Shown piece by piece: positions 28,601-43,600 of a DNA stretch of 64,000 nucleotides. Position 1 is the stretch's first letter, and every line of letters begins with the position of its first letter. This stretch comes from Atrichornis clamosus (Eukaryota; Chordata; Aves; Passeriformes; Menuridae): the NCBI GenBank assembly GCA_013400975.1, contig WBMZ01003033.1:62001-126000 (forward strand). Direction: 5' to 3'. The position numbers and the translations under genes were made by a program. Below the pieces are notes generated by a model. That model was not told where the DNA came from and made no database searches. It saw only the letters and a list, made by a program, of their open reading frames with translations.

Positions 28601-31600
28601 TCAGTCCATGATACAAAACCAATAGCATGGTATATCAAGTTTAGAAGGGCTTTCTTTTTCATAAGCTAGAAAACTTTAGAAGTAAACATCTTTTCTCTTC
28701 TGAGGTTTCCAGCTAACTGAAAGCCATCTTGCTGGCTGAATATAAGTAAAGGCATACCAAGATTACCAGAAAACAGGTATCCATACACTGTGACATTAAA
28801 AAACCTTGTTTCTCATTAGCACTTTCACATACATATTACAATCCAGCAAAATATTTAAGAGCTCTAGACACCTGCTATGCAGAGCAGACATCCTAACAGG
28901 AACAGTGAAATGCCAGATGTAATTAAGCTGAAGGGCTCACCTTTGAAAATTTCTCAATCTGGCATCCTGCCTCCATGATAAAAGTTGTTGTCATGTTGTA
29001 TCCAGTTTGCTTTCCATGTCCGTTTGGCCACCAAGCCTCCACTGCAGAACTCTTGAACATAAAAAGGAAAAAGTCAGAGCAACATGTATAAATAGAGGTA
29101 TAAAATGCACCTGGGGGCTCAGATACCTTTGAGTGAATTACCACAAGTCTAATGAGTTTCTGTGCTTCAGCTGAGATGCACTAACTGGGATCTCTCCAGC
29201 TGCAGCTCTGGGGTGAAAATCATTTAAAGACAGAAGTATGACTTCTTCTGCTGAAGTCCAGGCTACCACTTCATTTTGTGCCCACACCAGGCCACGAGCA
29301 CACACAGACATGCCTGCACATGTCTAGCTGCTACTCCTCAGCTCAGGTACACTGACACACTATTCCTCCAAACCCCAAATATCTGTGTCAGGAGTAGACA
29401 TTGTTCACTAACCTCTGTATCATACACCTTCCCTCACTGATCCTTTTAACTATCACATGCAACATTTGATATACAGCAGTGACATGAAAAACTGTGACTT
29501 CTGTCATATGTGACCATACTGCTTCACTTATGTCAAGCTTTTAAGTCAAATTCTAAGTTTCATTCTTACAGTGTTTTTTTGCTTTTTCTCTCTATGCTTC
29601 CTGATCACATCATTAGTACTCCATAATTTTTACAAACATAAAATACTAATATCGAAGATGACAGAATATTTATCTTCACTGTAGCAGCCTACTTCTGCTG
29701 CTCAATCCTGTTGCCAGCATTTGCCAGTTGAGCGCACAACACAGAAATCGTGGAAAGAAAGCAACAATGCATGCAAACAAACAATGGAGGGATCAGCACT
29801 GAATAGTCATGCAAGGAGTGCCTCAATCTTTTCAAATAAAATGAGGCCAGAGAGCAGCCCAACAACGTGTTTTGCTGTAGTTATACTTGGACGCAATCAA
29901 TAAAATATCATGAACCTATCTTTCAGCTTCCCCCGTACAGAATTATCATAACTGCTTGTGCAGAAGTACTGATCTCAGCGCCGCACGGATACGAATGGAA
30001 GCAGAGAATCAGCGTGCGCCTCAACAACAAGGGAGTGTTCGCAGCTGCCTGGAACGACTGGAGTGTCTCATTGGCCACTAATGATGTCATCCCCATGCTC
30101 GCCACTAGCTGATAAGCAAAATGCTGTCATGTTGGCAACACAGCACTTTGCGTGGCAACCGCAGCGAGACACATACGTATCTCAGCAATACGCACCACTC
30201 GAACACCTACTGACTCCACAACATAATCTGCAATAAGCTCTCAACCAGAAATCCATTTCTACTGAGGTCTCAGTATTTAACATGCACCACACAAGTCCGT
30301 GTACAGAGTAAGGGCTCCCTTAGCCCCATCAATACATGAGAACACATTTCAGGACTTCTTGTAAAATCAGCTGATATAAATTAATGCAGCAAAGCCTTTT
30401 GTGCACAAAGAATAATGAAACACTGCTGCCTCTGCTCTGAAGGAAGTGCTTCCTCACAAACTTGCACTACAACAACAGATCTCTTCTGAGGCTGGGGGTG
30501 GGACAGTTAAATAAACAAAAATAATTTTTGAAGTTTCACTTTGCAGTGCCTGCTTAATGTGATTCATTAAAAGGCTAAGCAGGGACTAATGGTTGTTTTT
30601 AAATGAAACTGGGTATTTGTAATTTGCTCATGTAATGATGACAATAGTAACAAAATAACAAAATAGTAACAAAAATAGTATGTTTCTATGCTTCTGTGTT
30701 AAAACATAAGTACACAAGACACTGAGTGTGCATACTAGAACATAAACACCCTGCTTGCTTCCTCTCCACTCAAACAACTGACAAGTGAACTCAAGAATAC
30801 ACACACAATGCAGTCCAACTGGGAAAACAAATGCAGATTTACACAGCAATACAGAAAATCAGCAGAGCCAGTAAAATACAGAAAGGCTTGAATACAGACC
30901 CTCAAATGTTATTAACTGCCAGTATCATCAAAAGCCCCAAATTCCTGCTCACGGCACATCACCCACCCACAAATGTGTGTCCTGTGGCAGTGAAGCTCCC
31001 ATGGAGAATTTCATCAGGTGTAGAGAACTCCATCAGGTGGGGCTCCTGCAGCACCTGCCAGGGCTCCCACTCCTCCCACTGGCCTGAGCCTAATTTTTAA
31101 ATTGATTTCTCTACTCATTAGAGCACCTTTTACGGGACAAATTTCCTCCTGAGATTTGTCTAGCCAAAGGACTACAAACCAATGCAAGGAAGTACGACTC
31201 CACAAAATTTTCTTTTGCTTTTATTTACCTGAAAGAGTATCTACTGAGAGGTCTAAGGAATGTTTCCTCTCTCTCCTGGGAGAACCAGGCGTATTGTAGT
31301 ATATTCTAGTCCCGATCAACTGAGTAAACAGCAGCATGTGAGACACCTGCTGCCAGTGAAGTGACACAGGGTATCCAAAGATTATCTACCTAAGTAACTC
31401 CAAGCAGCTCACTTAATGCTGGCCACTGATTATGTGATCTTTTTATTAAGGCTTCATCATCTTTTTGACACTGAGCTACAATAGCTCCATGGACATCAAT
31501 TTTTAGAAAGGAAAATAACTGTTCTCCTACTCTGTAAGGAGTAGAGCACTGTTGGCAAAAGGCAGGAACACAGTAAGGAATAGGAGGGAGGCCTAAAACT

Positions 31601-34600
31601 GGCATGGAGGCACGAAGTCACATTGGAAACCAGGGGAACATATTGCAGCTGACTAGGTTTCCCCACACATCTCCTTACCTTGTTGATGTTTACAAGCAGC
31701 ACAATGCTGCCTTCTCCAGGTTGAAGCTTCACACTGAATGTTTGCTGCGTTTGTAATTTAGGAATGTTCACAGTCACAACACCTGCAACGGGCTTGGAGC
31801 TGACTACATCAAAAACAGACTCGATTTCAAGACACCACTGTTGAGCACTCTTTACTAAGTGAAGGGGGAGAAAAGAATGGGATTTTAAGAATTATGTTTA
31901 TATACCTATTAGTTAATATGATCTCTCATTAAAGAAAAAATTCAAATATCCAAGATTAAAGTTAACAATTTTCAGGCTGTGTTTGAACCAGAGCTACAGG
32001 GTTAATCTGCTTATTCAATGCACTTGACATCTGTGTCAAATGGAAGAGAACAATGCAATATGATTTATGTTTCTTAACTCTCTCTTTTCTCATTTGAAAG
32101 CATACAGGCGTTTTTTTTAGAGTACAAAAGTCCTTGACACCAGTCACTTCATTAGGAAGGAATTTTTTCCCACCAACTCCCATAAGCATTGTATTTGCTT
32201 TTAGTCAGCACTTGTATGAACATGGTACTCTTTGGGAAAGATTGTAATCACAAGCCAGTCCAATCACTTTTGTCAATGAAACAAAAACAGTATTAACAGA
32301 AAATGAGTTGAATTCATCCCAGAGTCACTGGACAAAATGAATGGAGCTATGCTGGGGATGAATTGGGCCCACTGTGTCTAGACTTGATGGGCTATATCTT
32401 TATGCCCCTTCTCCCACCAATGTGTGGTGGAGGAAACAAGTTAATGACTTCCCTGAGATCTCTCTCAAGTTACCTCAGAGGGCCCTCTCTTTTACAGAAT
32501 TTGCTGAATAAGGCAAGCCAAGGTCAAGGGTACTCAAGATCTATGTGTAAATTTCCCGTTAACTTCAGCAATGGCATTGCCTAGCTACTAACATAGCCTG
32601 GCTAATCCTGTATTTCAAATATTACAGATTAACATATAAGCAAAACAAATAAAATAGAAAACAAGGAAAGCTAGAACTGAGACACATTTTGTATCCCCAA
32701 ACCACTAACAATTTCCCTCTTCATTTATATACTCTAGCTCTCCTTCCTCCACAAGAGAAAGAGAGCTCACTCCAAAAAACAAAGAACTACATTCAGCCCT
32801 GGTGTGATTTTCACTGTCTTTTGTAGAATGAAGAGCAATGATTGAGTTCCCAAAGTTATATTACTTCCAGCATTACCCAGTGAAGACCAATTTTCTGAAA
32901 TGTTGAAAGGGTTGGTTAAAAAAATACCCACCCTACAAGGGTCAGACATTACAGTGCATTTTCCCTCCCCTCCAAAGGCATATACAAATTCCAGCCCATT
33001 CTTAACTGCATAAACTGTGGGGTGTAGGCACAGAAACCAAGAACAATGAGTCTTTTAAAGACTCAGTGGTCAAAAGGCTATGACACTAAAGCTCATGAAC
33101 AATTAAGTACATATGCAGCTTAAATTCAGGTTGTTCATTTACTCTTTCTTTTTCAAATGTTATTATGTTTGAATACTAATAAGCTCTCGCTCTGCTTCCA
33201 AACCACTCTCTGTTAAATGAAAGAGGTTTGCTCTCTCCACTTATCCTGAGAGCAAGACTTTACCTACCAGAAGGTGGAGTTGTGGGAATGTGGGAGGGAC
33301 CAGAAAAGATTTTTTACTGTAACAAATTTTAGAAAGCACACAGTCTGTGTTGGGGCTTTCCATGGAAATTCCAGTCACATTAATTCTAGCTAAGACCTGC
33401 AGCTATTTCAAGGCACTTTAAAAGCAGCCATGGAGCGATGTCTGCCTCTTTTATTCATACCAAACAGATCTATTCCCAAGGGCTGAAATCCACCCCAATG
33501 CAGAGGACCCACGCACTAGCCTTTACTTCCCTGAAGACTGGGCTCACCAGGCAGTGAAAAAAACCTTGTGGGTGGCCTACAATGGGGCATATCACCATTT
33601 GCAGAAAGTTTCAAGAGAAAATTAACTACTTTTGCTCAGCTGTAATGATCTTAAGGACAAAGGAGAAGAAAATCAGAGACCACTGCAAGAGAGGAAACTG
33701 GTTTGGTAAGTTAGGTAGCAGGAATGCAGGAGGCTATTCTCTCCAATTTCAGCTTTAACAATTATCCCTGCATAGCACGACTGCTTTTCTCTCTCAGACT
33801 TCATGTTTTGTCCTGGAAACTCTGCTCACTGTGCATCTTTCCAACACAGAACTAAATTCCCATAGCAGCTTTGCCTTTGTTTTAAATGAAAGTAAGACAA
33901 AAGTGAGACCTATGTATGGGGAGTCTTGGTGAAAACACATGCCAATATAAAAGAAATTTTTCAAAACAGGAGAACAGGTGCTAATCTCAACTATATTCCA
34001 TTTATTTCTGCATTATTCGGGGACCTTAAAGCAAAAAAAGGATTCTGAATTCTAACACTTTTAATCGCTATTGTTTGTACTGAAGTACTCTTTCAAGACC
34101 TAAAAAAGGTGTGCTGTGGTAAGAACAACATACAAAGTGATAAACAACACACAGAACACTTCCTAAATTGACAGTTATTAAGCTTAATAATAAAATGATT
34201 TGTATTCCAAAGGTAAAACAACAATAAAAAGAAGAAGCAAAAGAGACTTACCAAAGAAAGGAGTTAAAGAAAAGTAAATCAGGTGATAATAGTTAAAGGC
34301 CTCAATCCTAACATCCTTCCAGATTCCTTGAGTGGGAAAAGAAGGGCCCCAGTCCCAACTAAATGAACACTGCTCCTGGAAAACAGAATGATTATGTTAC
34401 AACTGCCTATTTTTCATACAGACATTGATTCTGTGCCAGAAATAAAAGACATTTGCTATCTAGGAATAAAATACTGACATGCACTGAAAGAATTCTTCCA
34501 TTTTCCATAAACCCAGAAGAGCTTACAGTATTTTTTTCTTACTTCTTGACCAGAACTCTGCTGCTGCTACTACTTGTATTATATAAAAGATTAAATTTTG

Positions 34601-37600
34601 TATTAAACATCCATGTAAAGAGAAATTTTGTATTACTCAAAGAGCAAAACAACCCTTAGCATACCACTTTAAAAAACTGCAACAAAATCCCAAAGAGTAA
34701 AGATAAAAAAAACAATCCAGGAGAATACTGTCAATTCAGCTATGTATTATCTTGGTTTGTAATGTCAGTATTTAATTGTATACCTAAAAGACAAACTAAG
34801 CAGAAAACCGATGATTAGAAATGTTACAGTATTCTAGAAGAACAGTATCAAATTAAAAATCATATCTGAAATATTTTATCTCCTATTTTTAGTTCTAACA
34901 CCACAGATTAATACAAGGAAATAAATGGATACGTCTGGTGCGTTTGTGTAGTTCAGTCATGTTCAGTGTTTCTCCCCTTTTTATGGTTCTCTTACACAAA
35001 AACAAAGGGAACAAAAACATCGTAGAGAAGTAGCTTAGTTCTGGTTCTAACATCAGAATAACCGTCAGAATTATAAAATGCTGGTCAGGCAGAGAAGTAC
35101 GTACACTAATTTCCATTTAGCTGTTTTCAAACCTGGTCAGACCTCTACTTAACAAATCCCTTGGAAACATCTATTCAGCTGCCCTCCAAGTTTCACACAG
35201 TCCCAGCCCCCAAAGCAAATACAATAGATCTCCTGAAGTCTTGTACAGTGACACACAGTTCTAAATTTAGAGACTAATAACTTACAGCTGAGGCATACTA
35301 ATTTGGGCAAACCACATTGCACAAGTCTGGCCTATCCCTTGCCTCGCCAGTCAGCCTGCCTGTCTATCAAATTGCAAAAGAGTCTTCCAGGAAGTAAACC
35401 CCATACCTATTTCAAACACAAAACCAGGGATAACATATTCTTAGAAGACAAGTCCGATGGAAAGTAATTTTCCCTTTATAAAAAATAAACAAATGAATCA
35501 CTGACAGATTGTCAGGTTTCATTAAAAGTACGGCAGAGACTACTATCAGAAACAGTATAAGAACAATACGCTTTTATCACTGAAGCACATTACCAGCGAC
35601 AGGTCTGTGTTCTGCCACAAACTCCTACTCAGATTTAGATAAGTTTACTGCACTTAATACTGCACCTGAAATGTGTAAACAGCTCTCCATTACTTTCAGA
35701 TGGAAAGCAGCCAGCTTACTTTAGAAATGTCCTAGCATGTTTATTTACTTTTAAAGGTGACATAGCTGCTGCTGTTGCCATATACTTGAAACTCAAAATG
35801 TTTCTGGAAATTTCTGGTGCAGCTTTCAAGTACAGTCAAACAATTCATTTGAGGAAAAAGCACTAGTGTATTTTCTTATAGATTTAAAGGTATAGTTCAG
35901 TGAAGCATAAAATCATTCCAGGCCACTTTTGCTCTATAAATAAGACTACAGCTGTTTAATTGCCTTGTTCCTTCCAAGCTTCTCCTTACACTGATTTCTA
36001 AGAAACGCAGTAGACTCAGAAGAATTAATAAGCTTTCGAAAATGTAGTGAAAATAAAAGTAGCAAGTGGAAATAAAGACATTTAATCCTAAAGGATCTTT
36101 CCAGGACAACATGGAGTCCATGTTTACATCAACAAGTCTTAAAGCAAATTACATCCAGGTTTAAATTAACAGGATCCTAGTCATTTTTTGAGGAGAGTCT
36201 TAAAAGACTTCATTGAAAAGATAGAAAATTATTAACAAGAAAGGCATTAAAGTAGAGACAAATGTACAAAAACACCCAAGAAGAGGAATTAGAAAGTAAG
36301 ATCATCTAGACATTGCCTCTATCTGCTGCAAAGCTATCAGAAATACGTGACGCTACTCAAATGATCGTTTGCCTTGAGTTAACTTTTAATAGCAATGAAG
36401 CTATATCTGAAATCAAAGTTTCCAAGTTTCATTCATTTCTATTACATTGTTGTTTTCACTGAATATGTACTTATAAGTCACACTTCACAACATTAATAAG
36501 ATGAGAAGGTCCCCTGTTAGATAACCCTTCTTGGGACATGACAGGGCTGCCCAGTATAAATAGCACAGCACATGAGCAACAGCAAACACTCACAAAGCTG
36601 CTTGGATGAGATTTTTACAGCCTTGGCAATACACACTGGTATTTGCAACAGTGAGCTCTATTGTCAGCATACACTGCTAAACCCACCCAGCGGATCAAAA
36701 GGTAATGATTACACATTTCCCTATGCTATCCTGCTTTCTTAGCAGCAAGTCCTTGCTGACTTCTTGATGAAAATAGCTTTTTAAACATTCTTATCACTTA
36801 GATATAAAGCCTTCCTAGGCCTTGTGTTGTCAACATGCAAGATTACAGGTTTATAGGGGGGACGGGAGAAGGAAGCTGCAACAAAAAATATGCTCTACTT
36901 ATAAAATGACATTGCAGGTTTCAGAACACAACTGTAAGGACAGCTCATGGTGCATTCCTCTTTCCAAGCCTGAAGCCAGAGACAGACAATTCTGCCCCTA
37001 CCTTTCTGATGAAATTAACATGGCACTCTCCTTTCTGCACAGGTGGAGGGCACGCCGGGGGGATGCTGTGTGCTTCGTGACATCTGCTCTGCTCTGCTGC
37101 ATATGAAACAGCTGACAAGAAACGGACTTCAACAAAATTGACCTCCTGGATCACGCTGGTAATATCAAAGCTCTAGGACAAAACACAGAACAAAATCAGT
37201 ACAGTGTTGACATTTATATATGGGATTTATAATCACTCTTACATTGGGATTTTAATACCATACATATGTTATTCAAAGGCTTTTAGAGTACAGTCTCAAC
37301 ATGCTCTGGTTTTGAAGGAAAAGAGAAGCTACTTCTTAAGCAAAAAAAAAAAAAACCAAAAACAAGAAGTTCTAGATACAAAGAGATGTTTCTGGGCAAA
37401 CCGCCTTCCTCGTACTGAGCCCTCGTTGCAGGCTGTAGCACTCTGCTTGCACACAGAAGTGCTTGAAGGACAACAACAGCAAGAGAATCTTTACCCTCCT
37501 TCCTCACCCAGAACTCATCTGTATCTTCGGAAAGACACCTTATTCCAACTCAGAAAACTGGTTTATACAGGAGTGCTTCCAGCTCACACTGTGCTGCCAG

Positions 37601-40600
37601 CTGATCTACCACAAGGTGCTGAGCTGCCTTGTCTGTGAATGCTGCAAAGCCGTATTTCATGCCACCTGCAATCTCATCCCCAAAATTTACAGACACATTC
37701 TATGCCAGCACCACATGAAGCACTGGGGGCTTCCTCACTGGGTCACAAAATCCCCTTCAGTGTGGCTGGATAAAAGCAGAAATGTTCCATTTCAGAATTA
37801 TTCTGTGCTATCAAGACAATATAGTTCCAATGGCTAATACCCATTTATTCCTCAGAGTGTTCATTTGTGACAAGCCAAGTCTTGGCAATTTTTTCTAATT
37901 TGGGAGCAACCCAGCTAACATCACTTATGTCTGTAGCATACTGCAGAAAATTACACAGCAAATAGCATTCCCTCATACAGAGCCTTCAGAGAGTCCTTCC
38001 TGCAGATGTTGTTGCCATGTGAAACAGGTGAACAAAGCAGAAGTCTGGGTCACAGTAACCCTGGACTCAATTTAATGCAGTACACTCTGATTTTACAGTG
38101 AAGGCCATTTCATTAATTGTTACAATCTGATACAAAATGAAGTTGCAGAAATACGGACAAAATAATTCCATTTCCTAACTTTACAGAGCCTCCTACTGAC
38201 AAACCTTTAGATACTCTCCAAATAGCAAATAATTAGAATTTCATAAAAGCACTATGAAATTTCCTATTTCACTGATGGTAAAATTAAGTCAAAGAGAAAC
38301 CAAGTGGTTTGTTCTAGGTCACACAGACCCAGGTGGCAGAATCTAGCTCTTATGTCTCAGTCCAGTGCCTCAGCAATACAACCTGCCAGAATTAAGACAC
38401 CAGATTTCACTTGTAATTTAGTTATTCCACTACCATTCTTTCTTTAACTCTTCATTTTATGATTCTTTTATGAGAAAAGCAAGGATTGCTCCTTATGTTA
38501 ATACCAGAGTAGGTTTGTATTTTAAAGCTATAAAATTAGTTTGAATGTTTTTGCTACTCTCAAGATCATTTCATAAGGAATACTCTCATGCTGACATAGA
38601 CTAAGCTCAAAAATGCAAGACAAGTATCAAAAGTGCAATATTAAACTACCCTGTTTAGAAGACAAAAAACACTTACAAAGGCTTTACAACACATGCATTT
38701 TCATTGCAGTATTCACATGTAAACCATTCTAATACCAATTAGTAAGCAGATTTACAGCTAACAAAACAGATTTAAGCTTACGTTTTCTTGGAGCTGGGAC
38801 AGATCCCAAGAAGCAAGACATATTATTAGCTGAATTGATCCTCTGGCATTGGTCCTCTCATTTAGGACAAGGCACTTTCACCACTAGATATGACCCTGTT
38901 GCTAGTGGAAAGGTAAGTACACTTCTCTTTCTGCATCCAAGCACCTACTTTTATGGGTACTTGAATTCACTGGAATTGCTCAGAACAAGAGAGCTTGGAA
39001 GAAAAAACAAAAGCATCTTCAGAAATAAACACATTACTTACATATCTGTTGAACATGTTGTCTGTTCTCCCTAGAGTGACATTGTTGAGCAGGATCTGTG
39101 CTACTGTATCTACTCCCTCGAAAACCAAATTCACTTTCTGCCACTTTCTACAGAAGAAAACATATGTGTGAAAAACTGTCAGAATACCTAGAGTTAACAA
39201 CACACAGGAGACAGACAATGTAAAAATGTGTATCACCATTATAACCAGCAGTTGCCTCAGACACTTCCAAAACCATTTGACTCAGTGTGACTACACTGTA
39301 TCTTTAAATAATCAAATTAAGATGACAGCTGAAGTAGCTCAAGTCAGCATGTTCAAGAACACAGAACTTTCACATACTCACCAGATATTAGATGGGATAG
39401 CTCCCACTTAGCCTAAGTATTGTATTTTCTCAGTTGACAATTCATAAGCAATTTTTATCAATTTTAAAAAAGGAAAAAGCAAAAACGGAAGTGTTCTGTA
39501 GTAACAGCTTTGCAGCTGCACATTATTGCATAATTTGTTTTATCAGATACAAAAGTATTAAGGAGATTTTGAGCTGATGGATTAACTCGCAATTCTGCAT
39601 GAAAGATGGCACAGAACTATTTTAGACATATCTTTGCTGCATACCTGACGTCAAAAGGAGTTTTGAATGTCCTGCTGTAAGTCCAGTTATCTAGTGAGAT
39701 CCATCTGTACATCACATCATTAAATCTATAGTATGGTTCCTAGTAACAGACCAATAAAAAGAAAATTACAAGACTTATTTAGTAATAGTGTTACTACATG
39801 AAAAGCATCGTAATACCTACTGGATAAACACTTCTTATTTCAGTCAGTCTGCAAATGCAAAATCCACCTTAATTAGTTAGTCCTTATATTCCTTTTCACC
39901 TTTGAAATATTATGTGAAAACAAAGCTTTAGTAATATTTTACTCTATTTATATAGGTCAAAACCCTGTTTGCTATAATCACTCAAACTAGACGTAGCAGG
40001 ATTTGTTTTTACAGAAGAAATTATTGGTCTGGAAATTAATCAATAAATCAAGGGAGTTTGTGACTTAATGAGACAAACAGAAACATGATCACCCTCATAA
40101 TTGTGGAGAAAGTAAGACTAATAGGATTTTAAGAGGCACAGAAAACAGCATTTTAGGCCTCTAGGGACAGCACTGAACAAATCTCTAGTTTAAAATAACT
40201 GCAAACACTCCAGTTGTTTCTTGTCAAGTAGACTTGCTGAGGTAAGGATAAAAGAAATTGTTATATGTGAAGAAACACAGAAACTGAAGGAGAAGCAACA
40301 CAATTTCGGTTTCGGTATAAAACTAAATGACTACTTTTGAGAATAGTACTGCATTTACACCAAATGTGCCCTTTTCCCTTTAATCACACTACCTAGGGAA
40401 GAATAAAAGGCACAGATGGCCTAAGCCACGTCCTCGGCCTTTTTGGCTTCATGCTGTACTCCTTACTGTCCGGCGGTCGCCATGTCCCTCAGGCAGGTTA
40501 AAGGGCCTGGCAAGGCACGGCCTCGCACCTCACACGAGGGCGGCAGAAAGGCGCAGCGTCACGTCCCGTGGCAGCGTGCGGGGAGCCGGGGCCTCTGCGG

Positions 40601-43600
40601 CGGCTGCAGCGCTCAGCTGCTGCCCCGAAACAAAGACCAATCTCTTCGGGACTGCGCGACTCAAACCCAGCTCAGAGAGAGGGGAGCTGCATTAAGGTTT
40701 GCTTTGATAGGACACACTTAACAACTACCCGCCCTGAATATCCAAATTCACACTGAAGAAAATCTGCCCGGCTTTTTTTTTTCCCCCTACTTGCTGAAGT
40801 TTAATTTTTCTCCCCATTTCAGAAGCCAGTATTGATACTAACGGTATTTTGGATTTGAAAATAATTGTCTCATACCTCATATTTATGTTTTACAACTAAC
40901 AGGGTCAGGCTCTGTAACATAAACATAAACCTATTTACATAGCAGAGCAAGACTGTAACATCTAAGTGACTCTCCTCAGCAGCAGAGTCCTTCTGGAGTC
41001 CTACAGCAATACAAACATCATTCCTTGGGCCCGTATAGAGGGAAAGATGTTACCTTGCCTCTACATGCTATGCTCTATCAATCACATTTCTTACTAGGGA
41101 AAAGTAAAAAACGAAAGGTCTTGTCACCTCAGTGAAACTGTGACCTCCGTACTGATGACACAGTGTATTCTGTAAAAGTTAAGCTATCATGACTTTAGCA
41201 GAACAATTACTAAACTTTAAGATATTCATACCATTACTTTTATATGAAAAATGTTTTGGGGAATATATCTCAAATTTTTAATAAGATGCAAAATGTAAGG
41301 CTAAGAAATGCATATTAAAATGCAAAATTTAGGCTCATAAAAGAAACTCCACTGAGCTCATTGTACTGAAATAATGAAACGCAAGCGTCAAATGTCAGAG
41401 ACCATGAAAACCCACCACATGTACTTTAAAAAGCACATTTTTGGCAACAGTCTTGCTTTAACATTATACACCATCTTATATATATTTACATATACATATT
41501 TAACACTACATACTATTTTATTTCAGGTTATGCTTTGAAAAATGTGCATGTTAAATTTCAATCATTGCTACTTGTATGTGTGAAATATTTAACAAAAGGT
41601 GTGAGAAACAAGTTGTAAATGCACTATCAATACCAGACTGTAAAGCCATTTGGTTAATGGTCAAACAATCGACATCAGTGCCTTGGCAAAGATGCACAAA
41701 AGAAGCCTGCACCATTTCTACCCTAAAAGCACCGACAATACCAAGGCGTTAATGAACGAAGTTCTGAATTCTGGAAAACACAAAACTGGTTGTCTAGCAG
41801 CAGAAATGTAGGAATATTTTACCAGAGGCACAAATCATTGCCAAATGGGCTCTTACAGGAGTTTACAGAGTGGCTTGTTTAAACCTTAGAATGTACTGAA
41901 GATCCTTTTTCCTGCAGGAGCTTTCTTATTTGCTAGTCTAAAGCCTTCAGACTTCAAGAAACGCATTGACTGCTAAAATATGTGTTATAGAAGGTGTTAA
42001 TTAGCCCTCCTGACTCACAGGCATTCACCCTTTTAGATGGAAAGCTCATAGTTCTGCGTACCTCTATGTAAAACTTAACAGTTTACTGATATCATTGCTA
42101 CATAACCAGTAAAACAACCTATAAATTACACAGAAAAGCTGTTAAATGCTAGTAACTGGTCAGTCATTTTAACCACGACAAACGCTGATTGTTGTAAAAT
42201 CAGTCGTGGCAATGTTCAAGCAATGCTTTTAAGACAATTCTCAAGGTTCAAGAGAAATGCATGACCACAATGAAGTCCTCTAAGAAGGCAGAATTACTTC
42301 TCCAATACACTTGTAAGATTACTGAGTTTTTCATATAAAGTTCTGAGTGCTGGAAGATGTACCCATGTAAGTCAAATTGTTTGGATTTTTCTGAAATAGA
42401 ATTTAATCTCACGTTAAATCAGCTCACATCAAAATTAAAGATTTAGTTCAGAAAAGTGGATCGGAAAAAAGGCAAATTTAAAACACTTAAAGGCACAGGC
42501 AGAAACTAAAAGATGGTAGGAAACAGGCTGCACATCTATTAAATATACTTCATATTCAATAGCTCAACAGCTCAGTGTGTTCCTGGAAGCCATTCATAGA
42601 GGGGTGGAGTCAACTGCAGCTATTTTTAGATTCCACCAAACACAACAGCCTTGCATTTTCCTGCTCCCTGCAATTTGGGGAAAAAATCTGAAGCACTCAA
42701 GCTGCCTGTTTGTTCCCTGCTCCCAACTTCAACGCTGTAAGCAAGCAGCAAATCACCTGCTATGATGAGGTAAAAAGCCCTGCTACAGATCATCAAAAGG
42801 AAGCAATTTCCAGGTCAGATAACAGGACACCAGCAGGACTTCAAAAGCACTGGCAGCACTACAATGAAGGCACTGCCAGCACCTAGATGGAAGCTTCTCA
42901 TTGCAGTGATTGTAAGGGGATATTGAAATGCTGCAGTGGTATAAGCTAAGAGCTTCTCCTTTTAAGCAGGAAATGGATGAGACATGAACACATGAGAAGT
43001 GAGGGTCCAAGCCCAAGTGAGTGAGTGGTGCCAGGCAGACGCTGGCCCAATGAAGGGGCACCTGCAGGCCTCCACACACTCCAGGAGTTCTGAAGTAGCA
43101 TGGCACAAACAACTGAATGACACCAGACAGAGTCACCTGTACCCAGGTAGAAGATCTGCGTGTAATAAAATTAAATTTAATAAAGGGAACAAAAACCAGA
43201 TTCCTTTGCCTTACCCTGCTTTTGTTATGGTTTAATTTTAAGTCACCTTGCATGCTCTTCTCTCATAAATTGACTCTGTTGATACTTGATAATGTACACC
43301 ATAAGAAAATCCTGATGGTGTGACAGAGTACCAAAATAAAACTTGCAAGTCATGTTTCATGATTTACAGTTTAATGAATCTGTTGTTGCAAACTTTACAT
43401 GGAAGCTAAATAGTTAATATACTTACCTATATTCATGCACTCCTTGATATCACAAGTGATAGCAGTCAGGACATTTATACAATTTTCAGCAAGCACAGTT
43501 TCATGTATTTACAGCTTGAAGTTAAGCTGAACTAACAGTAGTGATGAATGGATCATATTCTCAGAACAGGAGTTTTGGAAGTCCATCCTAAAGTAACTAA

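Noticed and set aside
42783..43253. 156-codon ATG-initiated minus-strand frame in MANBA intron 1
   Set aside because: No recognisable domain, low-complexity hydrophobic composition, and no clear splice or polyadenylation context. A few frames this long are expected by chance in 64 kb.
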